A stretch of 64,000 bases of DNA, taken from contig NZ_CALSAN010000018.1 in assembly GCF_943372915.1 (NCBI RefSeq), positions 17,580 through 81,579 of the forward strand. The letters run 5' to 3'. The notes under the pieces were generated by a model, which made no database searches, had not been told where the DNA came from, and saw only the letters and a list, made by a program, of their open reading frames with translations. Source of the stretch: Ferrovibrio terrae_A. GTDB lineage: Bacteria; Pseudomonadota; Alphaproteobacteria; Ferrovibrionales; Ferrovibrionaceae. This document shows, piece by piece, positions 19,793-27,928 of this stretch. The stretch's first letter is position 1. Every line of letters starts with the position of its first letter. The position numbers and the translations under genes are program-made.

Positions 19793-21013
19793 TTAACCCC
19801 CGAGAACGTTACCAATGCGTTGAAGGGCGATCTGGGTGGTCGGGATATCCGACACCAGGGCAAGCCGCAGATAGGTCTTTCCGGCCCGTTCTCCGCCATT
19901 TTCCGGCCGGGTCAGGTAATTGCCCGGCAGGCTGCGGATGGCCGCCTCGCGCCACAGGCGCAGCGCCATGGCCTCGGGGTCACCGACATCGAGCCAGAGG
20001 TAGAAACCGCCGGCCGGGCGGAAAAAGCCGAAGCGGTTGCCCAGCACATTCTGCGCCATGTCGAATTTCTGGCGATACATCGCGCGGTTTTCTTCCACAT
20101 GCTTCTCGTCGCGCCACAGCGCGGCAGAGGCCGCCGCCACCGGCATCATCATGCCGGTGCAGCCATAGTTGCGCAGCTTGATGAAGGCCTTGGTGATTTC
20201 CAGGTCGCCGGTGCAGAAACCCGAGCGCAGCCCCGGCGCGCTGGAACGCTTGGACAGCGAATGAAAAACCACAATGTTCTTCAGCGCATCCTGGCCGACC
20301 TTGTTGCCGGCCAGATGCAGGGCGGCATCGAGGCCCCCTGGCGGCGGCACCTGGTCGTAGATCTCGGCATAGCATTCATCGAAGGCGACGACGAAATCAT
20401 ACTGCCGCGCCAGTTCGATCAGATGCGCCAGATAGTCCACGCTGGCAACCGCGCCCTGCGGGTTGGCCGGTGAGCAGATATAGACGAGCGCCGTGCGCTG
20501 CAGCGTGTCCTTGTCCAGCGATTTGAAATCGGGCAGGAAACCGTTCTCGGCCGTGGCCGGCATGAAATACGGATCGGCACCAGCCGCCACCGCCGCGCCC
20601 ACATAGGTCTGGTAGAACGGGTTGGGCATCAGCACCAGCGGGCGCTCGCCTTTCGGACCCTTTTTCTGCGGCACGATCACATTGGCGATCATGTACAGGC
20701 CTTCGCGCGTGCCGGTCAGCGCCACGATCTGCGTCTCCGGCTCAATGAGAGTTTCCGGCAGCTTGTAGCGGCGCGTGATCCAGGCGGCGCAGGCGGCGCG
20801 GAATTCCGGCGTGCCGTTGATGGTGGGGTAGCGGTTGAGGATGCTCAGATCCGCCGTCATCTGCTCGATCACCATCGGCGGCAGCGGATGCGACGGCTCA
20901 CCGATGGACAGGTTGATCGGCGCCATACCAGCCGGCAGCGGCTCGGAATCGAGCAGGGTGCGCAGGCGGGCGAAAGGATAGTCGCTGAGTTCGTCGATAC
21001 GGGGATTGAGCAT
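19793..21013 (-). CDS. PLP-dependent class I/II aminotransferase, DapC-like
   Basis: A 406-residue fold-type-I aminotransferase. The PLP lysine is Lys255 in 'HSLSKRSSAPGLRSGF', with 'SPANPQGAV' and 'AFDECYAEIY' as the cofactor-binding Asn and Asp/Tyr segments and 'YLRLALV' near the C-terminal Arg. Such proteins next to ftsK in proteobacteria are commonly assigned as N-succinyl-diaminopimelate aminotransferases in lysine and peptidoglycan synthesis, but sequence alone cannot exclude another amino acid substrate. It lies on the same strand upstream of ftsK with a 77-bp gap. Confidence 0.8.
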   Translation of the reverse strand: MLNPRIDELSDYPFARLRTLLDSEPLPAGMAPINLSIGEPSHPLPPMVIEQMTADLSILNRYPTINGTPEFRAACAAWITRRYKLPETLIEPETQIVALTGTREGLYMIANVIVPQKKGPKGERPLVLMPNPFYQTYVGAAVAAGADPYFMPATAENGFLPDFKSLDKDTLQRTALVYICSPANPQGAVASVDYLAHLIELARQYDFVVAFDECYAEIYDQVPPPGGLDAALHLAGNKVGQDALKNIVVFHSLSKRSSAPGLRSGFCTGDLEITKAFIKLRNYGCTGMMMPVAAASAALWRDEKHVEENRAMYRQKFDMAQNVLGNRFGFFRPAGGFYLWLDVGDPEAMALRLWREAAIRSLPGNYLTRPENGGERAGKTYLRLALVSDIPTTQIALQRIGNVLGG

Positions 21014-21185
21014 GGCGGGTCACGGCAAGGCCCGGCCGCTGGGGTGCGACTCGGGCGGGAAACAGGATGTCCGCAATCTACGGGGGCCGCCCCGGCCGGG
21101 CAAGCCGGGCACCCTGCATAAACGGCGCATATCCTCACGCGGAAATGACGCCCGCCAAACCGCCAAGGCCGGCTAACATGCAGCC

Positions 21186-22400
21186 ATGCCGATATCAGCC
21201 CATCACTGGTTCAGCGATACCGATGTCTTGCGCCGCGTGGTCAGCGACGCTGGCCAGGCCGAGGTGCTGCGCCTGCGCGGTTCAGCGCCCATACTGCCGG
21301 CACTGTGGCCCGACGATCTGCGGCTGGAAGGTTTCGCCGCCCGCGAACGGCAGGCGATTGCCGAAGCCCTGTCACTGCTATTCGGCCTGACCCTGCCGCA
21401 GGACTTTGCCGCCGCCCGGCACTTCGGCGACTGGCTCAGGCTGCTGCAGGACGCCTTCACGGCGCGTGGCGGTGCCGGCGACCTCACCTTCCGCAGTTCC
21501 GGCAGCACCGGAACACCGAAAGCGATCCGCCACAGCTGGGATCGCTTTGTCGAGGAACTGGAATTCCAGGCCAGCCTGCATGAACCTGCTGGCGCAAGTA
21601 TCCGCCGCGTCGTCGGCTTGGTGCCATCGCATCACATCTATGGCTTCATGTTCGTGCTGTTGCTGCCGCAGCGCTATGGCGCAGGCTTCATCGATCTGCG
21701 TGGCCTGCGGCCGGCCGCCGTGGCCGAGCAGTTGCAACCCGGCGACCTGGTGGTCGGCTTCCCGCAGGTCTGGCAGGCCTTGAGCGAAAGCCGCCGCCCG
21801 ATCCCGCGCAACGTGCGCGGCATCACCTCGACCGCGCCCTGCCCGGCCGATACCGCACGTGCCGTGCAAGCCGCCGGCTTCACCCGGCTGGTGGAACTCT
21901 ACGGCTCCAGCGAGACCGCCGGCATCGGTTGGCGCGATACGCCGGATACCGGCTTCACGCTGTTTCCCTACTGGCGCTTTGCCGGCGGCACCACGATGCT
22001 GCGCCACCGCAGCCGTGACCAGGTGGTGGCCCTGCCCGATCACCTGGCCGTGGTGGACCAGGCTGGCCGTTTCGTTGTGGTCGGCCGGCGCGATGGCGCC
22101 ATCCAGATCGGCGGCATCAACGTGAACCCCGAACATGTTGCTGCCGTGCTGCGCCAGCATCCGCAGGTCGCTGCCGCCCGGGTGCGCCCCTATCGCGTTG
22201 GCCGCACGCTGCGCCTGAAGGCCTATGTGGTGCCGAAGGATACCGCGACCGAGATCCCCAGCCTGCGCCGCATGGTGGAAGAGTGGCTGCGCAAGCAGCT
22301 GCTGCCGATTGAGCGCCCACGCCATCTTACCTTCGGCCTCAGCCTGCCCGATGGCGCCATGGGCAAGGCAGCCGACTGGGATATCGCCAAACCGGCCTGA
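21186..22400 (+). CDS. Short AMP-forming acyl-CoA synthetase-like protein
   Basis: A 404-residue member of the adenylate-forming superfamily. The ATP P-loop is 'SSGSTGTPK' (about 104-113), followed by 'GLVPSHHIYGFMF', the 'YGSSETAGIGWR' motif, 'VVVGRRDGAIQIGGINVNPEHV' and the C-terminal catalytic lysine region 'DGAMGKAADW'. All core motifs are present, but the N-terminal region before the P-loop is much shorter than in usual 500-600-residue enzymes. Short forms of this kind occur in aryl-polyene or xanthomonadin-like clusters and as stand-alone ligases; no such cluster is visible here. Substrate unknown. Confidence 0.75.
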   Translation: MPISAHHWFSDTDVLRRVVSDAGQAEVLRLRGSAPILPALWPDDLRLEGFAARERQAIAEALSLLFGLTLPQDFAAARHFGDWLRLLQDAFTARGGAGDLTFRSSGSTGTPKAIRHSWDRFVEELEFQASLHEPAGASIRRVVGLVPSHHIYGFMFVLLLPQRYGAGFIDLRGLRPAAVAEQLQPGDLVVGFPQVWQALSESRRPIPRNVRGITSTAPCPADTARAVQAAGFTRLVELYGSSETAGIGWRDTPDTGFTLFPYWRFAGGTTMLRHRSRDQVVALPDHLAVVDQAGRFVVVGRRDGAIQIGGINVNPEHVAAVLRQHPQVAAARVRPYRVGRTLRLKAYVVPKDTATEIPSLRRMVEEWLRKQLLPIERPRHLTFGLSLPDGAMGKAADWDIAKPA

Positions 22401-22453
22401 GCCTTGTCGCCCTCCTGCCGGTTGCGCAGTATCGCCGCCAACAAAGGGAGGGC

Positions 22454-23251
22454 ATGATGCGTTTCAAACGACTGATCGTCGCGCTGGCAATGGCATGGCT
22501 GGCTTTGACGACGATGGCCCTGGCCCAGGACAAGATTGGCGTGCTGATGCTGCACGGGAAAAATCCGGGCAGCCCGAACGATCCCAATTTCGGCAGCCTG
22601 AAGGCCAAGCTGGATCATGAGGGCATGATTACGCTGATGCCCGACATGCCCTGGTCGGCCCGGCGCTATATCGACGGCAACTGGGACAAGGCGATGGCCG
22701 AGATCGACAGTCATGTAAAAACCCTGCGCAGCCGCGGTGCGACCAAGATCGTGATCGCCGGCCACAGCATGGGCTGCCCGGCGGCGATGAGCTATGCCGC
22801 ACGCAGCGGCAATGTGGATGCGGTTGCGTTGCTGGCACCGGGTCACATCCCCGTATTCTACATGTCGGTCAATGCCACGGGGAGCAGCATAGAAGAGGCA
22901 CGCCGGTTGGTGGCGGCCGGCCAGGGCGACACGCGCAAGGACTTCAACGACAACAACCAGGGCAGGATTCTGCAGGTGCGGATGACCGCGAAGGACTATC
23001 TGTCCTTTTTCGATCCGACTTCGGACGCGGAGATGTCGGTAACCGCGCCAAAGATACCTGCGGGTACCGCCGTGCTCTGGGTGGTCGGCAATGCCGACCC
23101 GATCTACCAGCGCGGTCGCGGCTATGTATTCGACAGGCTGCAGGACAACCCGAAGAGCAAATATCTCGAGGTCGCCGCCAACCACCTGACCACGCCCGTG
23201 GTCGCGCGCGATGACGTCGCTGCCTGGATCAAGGCCGCCGTTGCGCCATAA
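22454..23251 (+). CDS. Secreted alpha/beta hydrolase
   Basis: A 265-residue protein with a typical Sec signal peptide of about 25 residues ending 'TTMALAQ'. The mature part is a compact hydrolase: 'VLMLHGKNPGSP', nucleophile Ser105 in 'IAGHSMGCPAA', a probable acid in 'VVGNADPIY' and His in 'VAANHLTTP'. 'NQGRILQVRMTAKDYLSFFDP' is a family-typical central segment. It is probably periplasmic; substrate unknown. It sits 53 bp after the acyl-CoA synthetase gene with AGGGAGGG before the ATG, and converges on the phytase-like gene at a shared terminator. Confidence 0.78.
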   Translation: MMRFKRLIVALAMAWLALTTMALAQDKIGVLMLHGKNPGSPNDPNFGSLKAKLDHEGMITLMPDMPWSARRYIDGNWDKAMAEIDSHVKTLRSRGATKIVIAGHSMGCPAAMSYAARSGNVDAVALLAPGHIPVFYMSVNATGSSIEEARRLVAAGQGDTRKDFNDNNQGRILQVRMTAKDYLSFFDPTSDAEMSVTAPKIPAGTAVLWVVGNADPIYQRGRGYVFDRLQDNPKSKYLEVAANHLTTPVVARDDVAAWIKAAVAP

Positions 23252-23255
23252 AAAA

Positions 23256-23288
23256 GCCCGGCCGGTTTGCCCCGGCCGGGCCGCTTTT
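23256..23288. terminator. Bidirectional rho-independent terminator
   Basis: A 10-bp perfect stem GCCCGGCCGG/CCGGCCGGGC (23256-23265 and 23272-23281) lies between two convergent genes. The plus strand continues CGCTTTT, and the minus strand reads TTTTT after the stem, so both directions are served. Confidence 0.85.
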
Positions 23289-23301
23289 CTGAACCGCTAG
23301 C

Positions 23302-24678
23302 TTACTTGGCGGCGAGGAAGTCTTTCACGTCCAGCAGCACAAACTCGTTATCGTCACTCTTGCCGAGCTGGCGGCCCGAGGAATAGGGCAGATTGTTGTC
23401 GTTGCCGACGATGATATGGGTGGCATCGACCACATCGACATTCTCGATGGTGAAGAAGGGGAAGGTCAGCTTCGGGCCACCCTCACCGGTTTCACCGCCC
23501 TGCTTCGCCTTCTTGTTCGGATCGGCCATGTCCATCAGGTCGATATAGCCGACCTTCTTCACATAGCCTTCCGAGTCCGCCTGACTGAAGTCGATCTTGT
23601 AGATCCGCTTGAACTTGGCCGGCACATTGAAGCAGTCAGGCGCAACCGCGCCCTTGCAGGCCTGAGCCTGATTCCCCTCGGTGTCGTCGCGCTCGATGAT
23701 CATGCCGGTGCTGGCGTCGATCATGTTGAAGTCGCCGATGCTGTTGCCGTTGACTTCAAGGCGATACTTCCAGCTGCGACCGCTCCAGTCATTCTTGGCC
23801 AGATCGAATTCGAGGATGCGCAGGTATTCCTTGCCGTCAGCCCCCTTCTCGGTGCTGTTGGCGGCGGCATCCCAAAGAGCGCCTTCCAGCAGCGGATAGA
23901 GGAACTTGCCATCCTTGCTGGCGGCCATGCCCTCATAGCCCTTGCTGCGGCGCGACTCGAACGCCACCGCACCCGGCGCGCCCGGCGTGCGCACGGCATA
24001 ATGATCGGGCGAACGCACCGGCTTGCCGTTCACCTTGGTCTCGACGATCTGCTTCACCTTGCCCTGGCGGTCGGTAGCGATAAGATAGGGGCCGAATTCA
24101 TCGCCGAACCACAGCGTGTCGCCCGCGACCTGCATGGACTCCAGGTCGAAATCGGCGCCAGTGAGATAGCGCTTGTCGGTACCTTCATTGACGATCAGGA
24201 ACGGCACTTTCTTGTCCGGGTCATGCAGGAACATTGTTTCCTGTCGCTGGATCTGACCGTTGGCGAAGTCGATCTTCAAGCGATGGAACATCAGCATCGC
24301 GTCGGGGGAGTTGGCCTTGTTGCCGAAACCATTATCGGTGACGACGAGGAACTCGCCATTGCCCAGCGCCTTGATGCCCGAGAAACCCTGCACCGGCTGA
24401 CCCTCGAACGGCAGGCTGATGCCGATCTTGCGTGGCGCGGCCTTGTCCGACAGCGCCGAGATGCCCTCGACACTGCGCAGTTTGTCGTTGCGCACGGCGC
24501 CGGTGAACTTGCCCGAGGTCTTCAGCATGGCCGGCGCATCGGCCGGCGCCGGCACGAAGCTTTCCGCCGGCAGAAAAACATGCCCGGCGACGGTGGCGCG
24601 GAATGGCTTGGCATCCTGGGCGTGGACGGCGCCAGCCAGGAAAGTTGCCGAAATCAGTGCAAGTGCGATCGGTTTCAT
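23302..24678 (-). CDS. Secreted esterase-like/phytase-like beta-propeller protein
   Basis: The start at 24678 ('MKPIALALISATFLAGAVHA') gives a clean 20-residue signal peptide with GGGGGAA eight bases upstream; the longer frame is not coding. The 458-residue product matches the 'esterase-like activity of phytase' family: 'GFSGIKALGNGEFLVVTDNGFGNK', 'GDEFGPYLIATD', 'RRSKGYEGMAASKDGKFLYPLLEGAL' and 'ENVDVVDATHIIVGNDNNLPYSSGR'. It is expected in the periplasm or outside the cell and may release phosphate from organic esters. Four 11-bp repeats in its promoter region suggest phosphate control. Confidence 0.8.
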   Translation of the reverse strand: MKPIALALISATFLAGAVHAQDAKPFRATVAGHVFLPAESFVPAPADAPAMLKTSGKFTGAVRNDKLRSVEGISALSDKAAPRKIGISLPFEGQPVQGFSGIKALGNGEFLVVTDNGFGNKANSPDAMLMFHRLKIDFANGQIQRQETMFLHDPDKKVPFLIVNEGTDKRYLTGADFDLESMQVAGDTLWFGDEFGPYLIATDRQGKVKQIVETKVNGKPVRSPDHYAVRTPGAPGAVAFESRRSKGYEGMAASKDGKFLYPLLEGALWDAAANSTEKGADGKEYLRILEFDLAKNDWSGRSWKYRLEVNGNSIGDFNMIDASTGMIIERDDTEGNQAQACKGAVAPDCFNVPAKFKRIYKIDFSQADSEGYVKKVGYIDLMDMADPNKKAKQGGETGEGGPKLTFPFFTIENVDVVDATHIIVGNDNNLPYSSGRQLGKSDDNEFVLLDVKDFLAAK

Positions 24679-24729
24679 GTCCGATTCCCCCTGTGAAGTG
24701 TATGGGAGGAGAGTCGGTAACGGCCTAGC

Positions 24730-24773
24730 ATGACACTGCGATGCCGATGCGATGACAGGTCGATGACGACAGC
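24730..24773 (-). promoter_or_regulatory. Four tandem 11-bp repeats, Pho-box-like
   Basis: ATGACACTGCG, ATGCCGATGCG, ATGACAGGTCG and ATGACGACAGC follow one another with exact 11-bp period. On the minus strand these read as successive TGTCAT-type half-sites, as in PhoB boxes (CTGTCAT repeats spaced 11 bp). The array ends 51 bp before the phytase-like gene's start codon. The small divergent ORF begins 27 bp on the other side. Confidence 0.65.
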
Positions 24774-24800
24774 CGCGCATCCCTGCGCTACACTTTGGCC

Positions 24801-25004
24801 ATGGATGAACCCAAACCGCCTGCGTCCACTGTTTGCAGTCTCGATGAGGCACCCGATGCCTGGCGCGGCTATCTGTCGCCAGCGGAAATCGCCGCCGAAC
24901 TGGATCGGCTGCTGCCGCGCATCCGCGACGACGCGCTCCATGCCAGGCTGATAGCGATCCGCAACAGCCTGCCGATGCCCGCGACCAAGGACAAAGCCGA
25001 CTGA
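24801..25004 (+). CDS. Small protein coupled to the quinone reductase gene
   Basis: A 67-residue soluble protein starting at the ATG at 24801 (a TTG six bases earlier is less likely). It contains 'CSLDEAPDAWRGYLSPAEI' followed by a helical, charged C-terminal half, which resembles a small family usually found as part of DUF6306-type proteins; I am not certain of the match. Its stop overlaps the start of the next gene (TGATG at 25001-25005), strong evidence that it is translated. Function unknown. Confidence 0.65.
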   Translation: MDEPKPPASTVCSLDEAPDAWRGYLSPAEIAAELDRLLPRIRDDALHARLIAIRNSLPMPATKDKAD

Positions 25005-25585
25005 TGCGCGTCCTGGTTCTCTATGCCCATCCGGTCGAAACCAGTTTCCACGCCGCGCTGCATGCCCGCGTGGTGGCGGCGCTGAACGCCGCCGGCCATG
25101 AGGTCGATGATTGCGACCTCTATGCCGAGGGCTTCAATCCCGTGCTGAGCCGGGAGGAGCGTCTGAACTATCACAACACAGCGGTGAATCGCGCACCGGT
25201 GCAGACTTATGTCGACCGCCTGCTGGCGGCCGAGGCCCTGGTGCTGTGTTTTCCGGTCTGGTGTTTCGGCCTGCCGGCGATCCTGAAGGGGTGGTTCGAT
25301 CGCGTGCTGATGCCAGGTGTCGCCTTCGACATCAGCGACCCGGCCAATGTCAAACCGGCACTGACGCACCTGAAGAAGATCGCGGCCTTCACCACCTATG
25401 GCCGGCCGCGCTGGATGGCGTTTTTCATGGGTGACCCGCCGCGCAAGGTGATCACGCGATACCTGCGTGCACTGACCGGAGGCACCCGCGTGGGCTATCA
25501 CGCCTACTACCACATGAATGTGGCGACGCCGGAATCCCTGCGCCGGCATCTGGACCGCATCGATGCGCTGATGCGCCGGTTTTAG
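25004..25585 (+). CDS. NAD(P)H:quinone oxidoreductase-like flavoprotein (flavodoxin fold)
   Basis: A 193-residue protein of the KefF/MdaB/NQO1-like flavodoxin-fold family. 'VLYAHPVETSFHAAL' is the FMN/FAD phosphate-binding start, 'ALVLCFPVWCFGLPAILKGWFDRV' is the highly typical central motif, and 'KKIAAFTTYGRPRW' supplies the next flavin contact. It probably reduces quinones or related electrophiles with two electrons at the membrane surface. It is translationally coupled to the small upstream ORF and stands head-on to the tRNA-Phe gene. Confidence 0.85.
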   Translation: MRVLVLYAHPVETSFHAALHARVVAALNAAGHEVDDCDLYAEGFNPVLSREERLNYHNTAVNRAPVQTYVDRLLAAEALVLCFPVWCFGLPAILKGWFDRVLMPGVAFDISDPANVKPALTHLKKIAAFTTYGRPRWMAFFMGDPPRKVITRYLRALTGGTRVGYHAYYHMNVATPESLRRHLDRIDALMRRF

Positions 25586-25624
25586 GGCGCATTGGTTTAA
25601 TGTCGGGCGTTTTCAGGGGGAAAA

Positions 25625-25700
<76 letters not shown>

Positions 25701-25744
25701 ACACAACCTTGTTTACGGTCCACACGGGGCCGTAACGGCGCGCG

Positions 25745-25773
25745 GTTATAGACAAATTCCCCACCCCTGTCCA
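25745..25773 (-). promoter_or_regulatory. Promoter of tRNA-Phe
   Basis: On the minus strand TGGACA (25768-25773) and TATAAC (25745-25750) are 17 bp apart, about 45 bp before the mature tRNA 5' end. Spacing and hexamers fit a strong sigma-70-type promoter. Confidence 0.6.
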
Positions 25774-25806
25774 GCCCCCGACCGGGCGGCCGTCCCGCCG
25801 GCCTAA

Positions 25807-26823
25807 TTACATGAATTTGGCCACGATATCGGTGGTCGAAGCCTTGCCGATATCGTCGAAATGCGCGGCCAGGAAGGCCTCCGCCCGCTCGCGGCCGAGA
25901 TCGCGCAGATAGCACAGGAATTCCCAGTCGGGATTGAGCTTGCTGGAGACGCTGAACTTGGCCAGCACGTCCTCGGCGTCGATGCTGTGCATGAATACGC
26001 GCGGATATTTCTCGCGGTTAAGCTCTTCGGTGTCGAGCAGATTGGTCACGAACTGGATGGCGCGCATCTCACGCATCAGGCTGGAATTCCAGCTCAGCGT
26101 ATTGATGCGGTCCAGGATCGCCGCCGCGGTGTTGGGCACCTCGGGGATATTGATCGGGTTGATCTGCACGATCAGGATGTCATTGGTGCCCTTTTCATAG
26201 ATCAAAGGGAAGATGGGCGGATTGCCGCAATAGCCGCCATCCCAGTAGAAGTTGCCATCCACTTCCACGGCCTGGAACAGGAAAGGCAAACAGGCCGATG
26301 CCATCACGGCATCGGGCGTCACCTCATCGCGATTGAACACGCGGATGCGACCGTTCTTCACGTTGGTGGCGCAGATGAACAGTTTGGCCGCCGTCTTGTT
26401 GGCCCGCAATGCCTCGAAATCCACCACTTCGGCGATCAGGTCGCGCAGCGGATTCACATTCGTTGGATTGAGCTGATACGGCGACATCATCTGCGACAGC
26501 GAATTGAAGAAATGATACATCGGCGAGTAATCCATGTTGCCGATGCTGAACAGCTTGTCGATCGGGCTGGGCTGCAACGGGCCTTTCTTGCCGGCTTCGG
26601 ACGACTTACGCCAGAATGCCTCCAGCAACGCCTTCGCCTTGGCCGGACCGCCAGCGCCCAGGCCATAGGCCGTCACCGCCGCATTCATCGCACCGGCCGA
26701 TGTGCCGACCAGCGCCTCGATCTCGATACGGTCATCTTCCAGCAGACGATCAAGAACACCCCAGGTGAACGCGCCATGGGCACCGCCGCCCTGCAGGGCC
26801 AGCTTCAGGCTCTTCTTTTTCAT
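25807..26823 (-). CDS. Patatin-like phospholipase
   Basis: A 338-residue Ser-Asp dyad lipid acyl hydrolase. The oxyanion loop 'GGGAHGAFTWG' is at residues 12-22, the nucleophile Ser42 is in 'GTSAG', and the catalytic Asp195 is in 'WDGGYCGNP'. There is no signal peptide, so it is presumably cytosolic or at the inner face of the membrane. Related alphaproteobacterial proteins have been linked to polyhydroxyalkanoate granules or phospholipid turnover, but the substrate here is unknown. The next gene upstream, an MscS-like channel, is on the same strand 24 bp away, suggesting an envelope-related operon. Confidence 0.9.
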   Translation of the reverse strand: MKKKSLKLALQGGGAHGAFTWGVLDRLLEDDRIEIEALVGTSAGAMNAAVTAYGLGAGGPAKAKALLEAFWRKSSEAGKKGPLQPSPIDKLFSIGNMDYSPMYHFFNSLSQMMSPYQLNPTNVNPLRDLIAEVVDFEALRANKTAAKLFICATNVKNGRIRVFNRDEVTPDAVMASACLPFLFQAVEVDGNFYWDGGYCGNPPIFPLIYEKGTNDILIVQINPINIPEVPNTAAAILDRINTLSWNSSLMREMRAIQFVTNLLDTEELNREKYPRVFMHSIDAEDVLAKFSVSSKLNPDWEFLCYLRDLGRERAEAFLAAHFDDIGKASTTDIVAKFM

Positions 26824-26847
26824 CGTCGTAGTCCCCCAAATCCGGTG

Positions 26848-27780
26848 TCAGCTGCCCTGGATCGCCGCCCCCGGCGCATCCAGATGCAGGATGGTTTCAT
26901 TGCGCGGCAGGTACACTGCCAGATCGCTGCTGCGCAAAGCCGAATAGGCGGCATTCAGAATGGCGCCCTTCATGATGACCAGGGCAGCGAAATTATCGGT
27001 GAAGAAATAGATACGCCACAGCATGGTAACCGGCCGCATCTCATGCAGCAGGATGATCGGCGCCGGATCGGACAGCACGCCATCCACAGTCAGGGCCGCA
27101 TCTTTCAGCATCTGCCTCAATACGGCTTCATCGAAACCGTATTGCAAGGGAACCTCGACAGAGTCGAGATGGCGCAACTGTGGCTGGCTGTGGTTGATCA
27201 GCTTGGCGCGGCCGATCACGGCATTGGGCACCACCATCAGATCCATGGTGCGGGTGCGCAGATGGGTGGAGCGCCAGTTGGTCATCAGCACGATACCCTG
27301 GGTGCCATCCATGGTGATCCAGTCGCCGGCCTTAAAAGGGCGCTCCAGATTCAGGGCAACACCGGCGAAGATATCACCCAGCAGCTGCTGCAGGGCGAAG
27401 CCGAGTATGATTACAACGATGCCGGAGGTTGCAAACAGGCCGGTCGGCGCCTGGTCGAACACCTCGACCGCGACAATACCGGCCGCGGCGACATACAGCA
27501 TGACATTGAACAGGTCAGTGAACAGCTTGCGCTGGCGCGGCACGCCCGAGAGGCTCTGCCCATACAGACGCCGCCAGAGGAAAAGCTCAAATCCGCTGGC
27601 CGCGGTCCAGGCCAGACTGAACCACGCCAGCACGGCGAGCGGCTTGTCGAGCCAGAATGGCAGATACGGCGAAATCAGGTAGGTCCACATGAACGGGACA
27701 TGACGCGGTTCGAGAACCGTGTAGATCAGCCCGATCGAAATGAGGAGAGACCAGACAAAGCGTCTTGTTTCGCGCGACAT
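26848..27780 (-). CDS. MscS-family mechanosensitive ion channel
   Basis: The start at 27780 ('MSRETRRFVWSLLIS') gives 310 residues; the long upstream frame overlaps the divergent cyclase gene. Four hydrophobic segments precede the MscS pore helix, with 'GIVVIILGFALQQLLGDIFAGVALNLERPF' as the pore-lining TM3 and the start of the beta domain ('GDWITMDGTQGIVLMTNWRSTHLRT'). The C-terminal alpha/beta cage follows. It should gate under membrane tension during osmotic downshock. It is the first gene before patatin and divergent from the cyclase. Confidence 0.88.
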   Translation of the reverse strand: MSRETRRFVWSLLISIGLIYTVLEPRHVPFMWTYLISPYLPFWLDKPLAVLAWFSLAWTAASGFELFLWRRLYGQSLSGVPRQRKLFTDLFNVMLYVAAAGIVAVEVFDQAPTGLFATSGIVVIILGFALQQLLGDIFAGVALNLERPFKAGDWITMDGTQGIVLMTNWRSTHLRTRTMDLMVVPNAVIGRAKLINHSQPQLRHLDSVEVPLQYGFDEAVLRQMLKDAALTVDGVLSDPAPIILLHEMRPVTMLWRIYFFTDNFAALVIMKGAILNAAYSALRSSDLAVYLPRNETILHLDAPGAAIQGS

Positions 27781-27928
27781 GAGGCGGACGTTACACGGTT
27801 TGCCACGCCGGGAGCCAGTGGTTTCAAACAGCGAATCGGGACTAGAAGACGGGCATGCCCACGTCCATCCTTCCCGCCCCGTCCCCGTTATGTCATGCTG
27901 TCGCCTCTGCGACCCACCCGGCAGTTTC

